A stretch of 64,000 bases of DNA from a bacterium. Lineage in GTDB: Bacteria; CAIWAD01. A model generated the notes under the pieces. That model searched no databases and had not been told where the DNA came from. It saw only the letters and a list, made by a program, of their open reading frames with translations. This document shows, in pieces, positions 59,738 to 64,000 of the stretch. The position numbers and the translations under genes are program-made. The stretch covers positions 62,001 through 126,000 of the forward strand of contig JAUIFJ010000005.1 of the NCBI GenBank assembly GCA_030429345.1, given 5' to 3'. How positions within the stretch are numbered: position 1 is the first letter of the stretch; every line of letters begins with the position of its first letter.

Positions 59738-61165
59738 CTACGAGTGAGGGGAGGACTGCCGTCTGTTTCGGAGTTCTGGCAGAACATCATAGAATTTCTT
59801 CCGGTGTACACCGGCGAGTTCTGCTGCTGTGGCAATGATTCCATTTGCCTCTTCCAGCTTGGCTCGGAAGTAGCGCAACTCGATTTCGGCCTTGACTTCC
59901 TTCCAGGTCTTGTCCAGCGCAAAACCACTTTCGTCGGCGATGTCCGTTTCTTGACCCAGAAGACGCAGGTCCCAGTGCACCCGCTCTCTTTCGACCAGCC
60001 AGGACTGGATCTGTGACTGCTCCGCGTGAACACACAACGCCTGAACGAACTGCATCAATTGGCGCACATTGCCTTCCCAATCGATCCTCGCGAGGGCCTC
60101 AAGGGCATCAGGCTGGATCATGACTGGTTGAGTATGCCTGGCTCGATTTCGAGCTTCCAGAACATGCCCGACAAGCAAAGGAATGTCCTCCAGCCTTTCC
60201 TGCAAAGGCGGTATACGGATGCGCAGCCCGCTAAGCCTGTGAAGCAGATCATCGCGAAAGGCACCCATTCGCACTTGCTGGAGCAGGTTTCGGTTGGATG
60301 CAGCTACCAACTGAACATCTGTGCGACGGATTTTCCCTTCTCCCAGCCGGGAGAAGGTTCCCGTTTCGAGAACCCTCAGGAACTTGCCTTGCACCTCCAG
60401 AGGCAGTTCGGAGATCTCGTCGACGAACAGAACACCATTATTGGCATTTTCGAAAGCACCTGGCCTAGCCTTCCCGGCACCGGTGTATGCGCCGTCTACA
60501 TGCCCAAAAAGTTTGGTTTCCGCCAAGGACACCTGGATGTTGGTGCAATCCAAGACGGTCAATTCTTTGTGTGCTCGTGGACTCTGCCGGTGGATCGCTT
60601 CTGCGACGAGCTCCTTGCCAGTTCCCGTTTCTCCCTCGACTAGAATCGACAAGTCTTCCTCGCTTGCGTAGGTGCGGATCCGGGCACGCAACTCTTGCAT
60701 GACCTGGCTTTGACCTAGTAATGGATCTTCCGCAGGTTCTTCTTCCCGGCGCCATGCGCACAGACTTTCCGCTTCCTTCAGGGCGGGTCGAAGATCGGCA
60801 GCTGCGGACTCCTTAACCACGTATTGAACCATGCCCAGGTTCGCAAAGCGATGGACCAGGCTCGTATTGCCACTCATGGTAATCACGATTACGGGAATCG
60901 CATGCCGATTCTGCCGCAGGTCCTGCAGTAAATGCAGCCCGCCGTTGACATCTCCGGGAAACTCATTATCCAGAAGCAGGACATCCGGCTTCCAGGAGTG
61001 GATCAACTCCTCGACAGATTCCAGATCCGGCGTCCACTCCGCTTCGTATCCCCAGCGCTGCAGGTTCTTTCGGTAGAGCACTCCATACTCCTGCTGATCC
61101 TCTACAATCAGGACACGGTATTTCCGGTTGCCGGCTTGGCGTTCAGGCATGTGACACTCCATCAA
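59738..61165 (-). CDS. Sigma54-dependent response regulator (NtrC/AtoC type)
   Basis: Protein of 475 residues. Receiver domain with phospho-acceptor Asp66 (VLLLDNEFPGD) and Lys118; AAA+ domain with Walker A GETGTGKE (178-185), the sigma54-contact loop GAYTGA (225-230, Tyr in place of the usual Phe), Walker B GVLFVDEI (244-251), sensor/arginine-finger FRDDLLHRL; C-terminal Fis-like helix-turn-helix (AAELAGVHRKKFYDVLPELR). Everything needed to activate sigma54 RNA polymerase is present. It overlaps the histidine kinase stop by 23 bases and is followed by a sigma54 promoter for the LamG gene, its probable target. Confidence 0.95.
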   Translation of the reverse strand: MMECHMPERQAGNRKYRVLIVEDQQEYGVLYRKNLQRWGYEAEWTPDLESVEELIHSWKPDVLLLDNEFPGDVNGGLHLLQDLRQNRHAIPVIVITMSGNTSLVHRFANLGMVQYVVKESAAADLRPALKEAESLCAWRREEEPAEDPLLGQSQVMQELRARIRTYASEEDLSILVEGETGTGKELVAEAIHRQSPRAHKELTVLDCTNIQVSLAETKLFGHVDGAYTGAGKARPGAFENANNGVLFVDEISELPLEVQGKFLRVLETGTFSRLGEGKIRRTDVQLVAASNRNLLQQVRMGAFRDDLLHRLSGLRIRIPPLQERLEDIPLLVGHVLEARNRARHTQPVMIQPDALEALARIDWEGNVRQLMQFVQALCVHAEQSQIQSWLVERERVHWDLRLLGQETDIADESGFALDKTWKEVKAEIELRYFRAKLEEANGIIATAAELAGVHRKKFYDVLPELRNRRQSSPHS

Positions 61166-63572
61166 GTAACTGTTCCTGCCGTACTAGCGGGAGCCGCAAG
61201 TAGACAGCTGCTCCACCGATCTCCTTGTTCCTGACAGTCAATTCCCCCCCGTGCTCATGGGCAATATGCCGCGAAAGAAACAGGCCGAATCCGGAACCTT
61301 CGTCCTTTGTCGTGAATCCCGGTTCCCAGATCCTGTCCAGGACATCCGGCGGAATGCCGGGACCATTGTCCTCGATGCGCAGAACAGCCATTTCTTCCTC
61401 CTGCTGCAACAGAAAGTGGAGCGTCCCTTTCCGGCGCATCGCTTCCACGGCATTCCTCAGCATGCTCTCGATCATCGCCTGGACTGAAGCTGTGGCTACG
61501 TATACGGGAAGCAACTCCGCCTGACGGGAAGAGGTGACATCGATTGTCGACATGGCATCCAATCCCAGATCCGTGCAGGCATTCTCGAGCAGCGTGCCCA
61601 GATCTACCGATTCCCGCTCCTCCCCTACTTTGATGAGGGCCAGAAAACGCTTGATCCGTTCCCGGCAGAACCGGTGGGCCACTTGCATTTCTTCAACTGC
61701 CTCACGGAAGCCAGAATCCTTCTCAAGGCCTGCCTCTTGGATCGACTCCTGCAGATTCACGACCGCGAATTCGGCAGGCAGCAGGGCCTTGCCCAGATTG
61801 TGGGTCAAGATCCCTGCAAAGCTTTCTAGCCTCCCCAAATGTTCCCTTGTCATTCGGTTCGTGTCATCAATTCCCTGAATGTACCACCCTATCCTGGAGG
61901 CTTGAATGTGTGTTTCCCGGGCAATCCAGCGAAACAGCCGTCCGTCCTGCCAGCTATCGATGAATCCCGATTCCCTGGCTCGGGCATGCCCGATCACGCG
62001 ATCCAGCAGATCCCCTGGGACCAGTTCGCGAAATCGCGTATTTGCATAGAGCAACTCTCCCTGGTCATCTGTGAGTGCTGCTGCTGTCACTCCGTCAGAC
62101 AGCATTCCGCTCAACACCCGCTCCTGGCGGCGTACTCTGTAGGACAGATACACCAGCAAGAGGACAAAGGACACAGCGAATGCTGGGGGGATCGCGGGAT
62201 TCGCCATCAAGCGTGATACGAATGGAACATGACTGATCGTGAAGGACTGCAACAACTGACCATCCGAAACATGAATGCGGCTGTTCTCAAGCGTACCGTC
62301 TACGGATTCCAGCAGGATCCGATTCTTATTCCCTGCAGTACTGATCTCGACCAGTGGTTGCCCCTCCGGGGAATAGAGCCTGTATCCGGTCGCGGGGCGG
62401 AATGCGAGCCAGTACGCCTCTTGGACAAGCCCGATCAGGATGCTGTCACGGAATCCACGCAGGTGCCCCGCCGGCACAAGTCTTCCTGAATCGAAAAAAA
62501 ACTTGAATAATCGTCCGTCCTGGTTGACAAGGAGTGCGTGGTTCTGGCGGATCAGACAGAAGTTCTCCAGACCAGCCAAACGAGCCGAAGTAAGCACGCT
62601 GTCCTTCCAAGCATCCAGGACGACCAGGTTATGCGTCTCGGGAACGTCAACCCTGTCAAAGACCTGCTTGGTCTGCAGGTAGATCCGACGGCGGTCCTGC
62701 AGAACGTGGGCATTCAATGCCGTGTGCGCCATCCCCATGCGAATCTGCTCGACAAAACCGGAATCGGGATCCATCAGAAACAAAGGTGCTTCCCCGTCGT
62801 TGACACCACCCAGTTCCCTGCCGTTGCGGGTGGCATGCCCACCCATTGCGTACAAGGAATGGCCATCGGGGGTCAGCAGCGTCTGATTTGAGTAGGGGGC
62901 TGGCGCAATGGCATTGGGAAACAAGTCAACGATCTGCAGCGATAGGGGATCGATGAGAACACCACCACGCCAGCCTTCAAAATGGCCGAACAGGGACAGG
63001 TAAAGCAACTCTCGCCCCTTGTGCTCCAGGCGATTCGCCTCAATGACCCATGGCGCTTCCCTTATTGAAACAGGCACCTGATCCGAGTGAAACAGCGGCA
63101 GGTCCGCTTCCTCAATCCCGCTGCCGAAGGGCCAGCGTCGAAGACACAAGTATACGGCGCTGGAGTCGCGTGTTAGCAGACACAGTGTCGGGGCCCCTGC
63201 AAGCGTATCGAAGAAATGGGGACGAAGAACAATCTCATCCCCTGGAAAGTAGAGCTGCTTGGCCGGACGTCGCTGGAGCGGAGTATTGTACTCGATCGTC
63301 ATCGAAGCGCCATGGAGCTTCGAGCGGGATTCGCGCATTCGCTCGGCGAAACCATCTTGATCGATATCCCCGACCGCAACAAACCCCGCCGTCATGCTGG
63401 AGTCGAACCGTTGGATTCGGTGTGATACACCAGGTTGAAACCAGAATTCCATCGCGCACCCGATGAGCAAGGACAGGAGCACACAAAATGCGACACCGAT
63501 CAATAGAGTCTTCTTGTAATGAACAAGGAAGCTGCGACGATAGGGTAGACCCTTGTTGGCGACACCGAACAT
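61143..63572 (-). CDS. Sensor histidine kinase with large periplasmic propeller-like domain
   Basis: Protein of 809 residues. First membrane helix at about 22-44; periplasmic part 45-460 with an FG-GAP-like GDIDQDGFAE motif (68-77) and repeated strands (LLTPDGHSLYAMGG, FLMDPDSGFVEQI, NLVVLDAWKDSVL, ALLVNQDGRLFKF) suggesting a beta propeller; second helix at about 461-479; a PAS-like segment (AALTDDQGELLYANTRFRELV); a dimerisation helix with the phospho-acceptor His591 in an unusual box (GILTHNLGKALLPAEF); HATPase with N box RNAVEAM, DNGPGIP and GSGFGLFLS. It probably senses an extracytoplasmic ligand, perhaps the product or glycan bound by the LamG protein, and phosphorylates the activator next to it. 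Confidence 0.93.
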   Translation of the reverse strand: MFGVANKGLPYRRSFLVHYKKTLLIGVAFCVLLSLLIGCAMEFWFQPGVSHRIQRFDSSMTAGFVAVGDIDQDGFAERMRESRSKLHGASMTIEYNTPLQRRPAKQLYFPGDEIVLRPHFFDTLAGAPTLCLLTRDSSAVYLCLRRWPFGSGIEEADLPLFHSDQVPVSIREAPWVIEANRLEHKGRELLYLSLFGHFEGWRGGVLIDPLSLQIVDLFPNAIAPAPYSNQTLLTPDGHSLYAMGGHATRNGRELGGVNDGEAPLFLMDPDSGFVEQIRMGMAHTALNAHVLQDRRRIYLQTKQVFDRVDVPETHNLVVLDAWKDSVLTSARLAGLENFCLIRQNHALLVNQDGRLFKFFFDSGRLVPAGHLRGFRDSILIGLVQEAYWLAFRPATGYRLYSPEGQPLVEISTAGNKNRILLESVDGTLENSRIHVSDGQLLQSFTISHVPFVSRLMANPAIPPAFAVSFVLLLVYLSYRVRRQERVLSGMLSDGVTAAALTDDQGELLYANTRFRELVPGDLLDRVIGHARARESGFIDSWQDGRLFRWIARETHIQASRIGWYIQGIDDTNRMTREHLGRLESFAGILTHNLGKALLPAEFAVVNLQESIQEAGLEKDSGFREAVEEMQVAHRFCRERIKRFLALIKVGEERESVDLGTLLENACTDLGLDAMSTIDVTSSRQAELLPVYVATASVQAMIESMLRNAVEAMRRKGTLHFLLQQEEEMAVLRIEDNGPGIPPDVLDRIWEPGFTTKDEGSGFGLFLSRHIAHEHGGELTVRNKEIGGAAVYLRLPLVRQEQLLDGVSHA

Positions 63573-63682
63573 GAACCGAGACCCCTACTGCTGCGGATGT
63601 TGTACCTGGTTCGCACAAGATTGTACCCTTTTCCCACACATCATTCCATTCAAGGTGGGCTTGGGCGGGCACAAGGAATCAA

Positions 63683-63699
63683 CAGCAATCTACATGCCT
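63683..63699 (-). promoter_or_regulatory. Possible sigma54 promoter of the kinase-activator operon
   Basis: On the minus strand AGGCAT-GTAGA-TTGCT: GG (63698-63697) and GC (63686-63685) 10 bases apart, GGCA and TTGC(T) conserved, first and sixth bases differing from consensus. It lies about 110 bases before the kinase start and just inside the right edge of the insert. If real, the operon would be autoregulated. A TACAAT sigma70-like box also occurs downstream (near 63625), without a good -35. Confidence 0.4.
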
Positions 63700-63721
63700 G
63701 CTGAAACAGCCGCTCCGTGTA

Positions 63722-63790
63722 GGCAGCGTCCACTCCGAACTCTGGCTCGAGCGCGAGAGCCAGGACCCGGAGAAGGGGCTCAAGCGCTAG
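63722..63790 (+). pseudogene. 3' fragment of the EnvC-like gene
   Basis: The repeat still reads in frame as GSVHSELWLERESQDPEKGL plus KR and a TAG stop, matching the EnvC-like C-terminus with three substitutions. There is no start or upstream part, so it is a dead remnant produced when the insert arose. Confidence 0.8.
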
Positions 63791-63802
63791 GGGCGCGTCC
63801 GG
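63722..63802. repeat. Right copy of the 81-bp direct repeat flanking the island
   Basis: Second copy of the sequence at 56513-56593 (77/81), including the last codons and stop of the EnvC-like gene. It is the outer edge of the insert, in front of the terminator and C-terminus of the next chromosomal gene. Confidence 0.93.
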
Positions 63803-63817
63803 TACAGAGAGCGGAAA

Positions 63818-63855
63818 GGTCCCGCCCCGGCATTGAGGGGCGGGCCCTTCTCTTG
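63818..63855. terminator. Bidirectional terminator at the right end
   Basis: GGTCCCGCCCC, 8-base loop, GGGGCGGGCCC (one mismatch), followed by TTCTCTT on the plus strand and TTTCC on the minus strand. It separates the EnvC fragment from the convergent partial gene. Confidence 0.75.
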
Positions 63856-63869
63856 ATGCCTCACCGTGC

Positions 63870-64000
63870 TTATTTGATCAGCGTCATTCTATCGGCCAGC
63901 AGGCCTCTGCCGAAATCGACCACATAGATGTAGGACCCGCTGGCGGCCGGACGACCCGCCTCCGTCAGGCCGTCCCAGCGCACCTCGTAGAGTCCGGCCC
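63870..64000 (-). CDS. C-terminus of a secreted protein with FlgD/type-IX-like domain (partial)
   Basis: Only the last 43 residues are in the window. The end reads LYEVRWDGLTEAGRPAASGS, YIYVVDFGRG and a final DRMTLIK before TAA, the typical FlgD Ig-like or type IX secretion sorting domain (W-D-G ... A-S-G-x-Y-x-Y). The rest of the gene, including the start, lies beyond position 64000, so its catalytic or binding domains cannot be seen. Confidence 0.8.
   Translation of the reverse strand, partial: AGLYEVRWDGLTEAGRPAASGSYIYVVDFGRGLLADRMTLIK

Overview
The window is GC-rich chromosomal DNA (roughly 60-65% G+C by eye) with two visibly AT-richer inserts. No rRNA, tRNA, CRISPR array, integrase or transposase was seen. 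Several genes point to the Bacteroidota-Fibrobacterota-Gemmatimonadota (FCB) side of the tree, probably an uncultured lineage: a PorX-type response regulator with a PglZ effector domain, a GSCFA protein, a secreted esterase and a second partial protein ending in FlgD/type-IX-secretion-like C-terminal domains, and secreted proteins ending in a small fibronectin-like module. Two flagellins mean the organism is probably flagellated. Lineage is inference; the gene content is seen.

Layout. 1-2.4 kb: rmuC (runs off the left edge), a B3/B4-domain protein and a GrpB-family protein. 2.7-8.8 kb: a complete SUF iron-sulfur operon on the minus strand (Rrf2 regulator, sufB, C, D, S, U, T) behind a good sigma70 promoter. 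9-10.4 kb: an Arg/Gly-rich disordered protein and a cluster of tandem and inverted repeats. 10.5-13.4 kb: two short flagellins with sigma28-like promoters, and a 54-residue protein. 13.5-20.8 kb: two paralogous exported, probably outer-membrane proteins, small exported and regulatory genes, and a glycosyltransferase coupled to a secreted esterase. 21-27 kb: a diguanylate cyclase response regulator, a CoA-binding protein, tsaE, porX, a DUF2520 protein and purA. 27-36.6 kb: secDF, a Nudix hydrolase, an M23 peptidase, a DUF4097 protein, an SDR, a GSCFA protein, citryl-CoA lyase and hsp20. 36.8-39 kb: an AT-rich restriction-modification pair. 39-46.6 kb: ppx, ppk, a secreted subtilase and a glycosyltransferase. 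46.6-55.1 kb: a minus-strand block with a BY-kinase, a flippase-like membrane protein, lolA, ftsK, comB and gcvT. 55.2-56.6 kb: an EnvC-like factor. 56.6-63.7 kb: an insert carrying a four-LamG secreted protein, a sigma54-activator response regulator and its histidine kinase.

The most unusual part is 56.5-63.8 kb. About 7.1 kb of lower-GC DNA lies between two 81-bp direct repeats (77/81 identical), both copies of the 3' end of the EnvC-like gene. Inside are a sensor kinase, a sigma54-dependent activator (GAYTGA loop) and a LamG-repeat exported protein. Canonically spaced -24/-12 elements sit in front of the LamG gene and, less certainly, in front of the kinase operon. It therefore looks like a self-contained regulator-target cassette. 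Similar -24/-12 elements precede the subtilase, whose C-terminus resembles that of the LamG protein, and hsp20, which also has a symmetric array of TGACA half-sites upstream. This suggests sigma54 controls part of the secretome and a stress response here.
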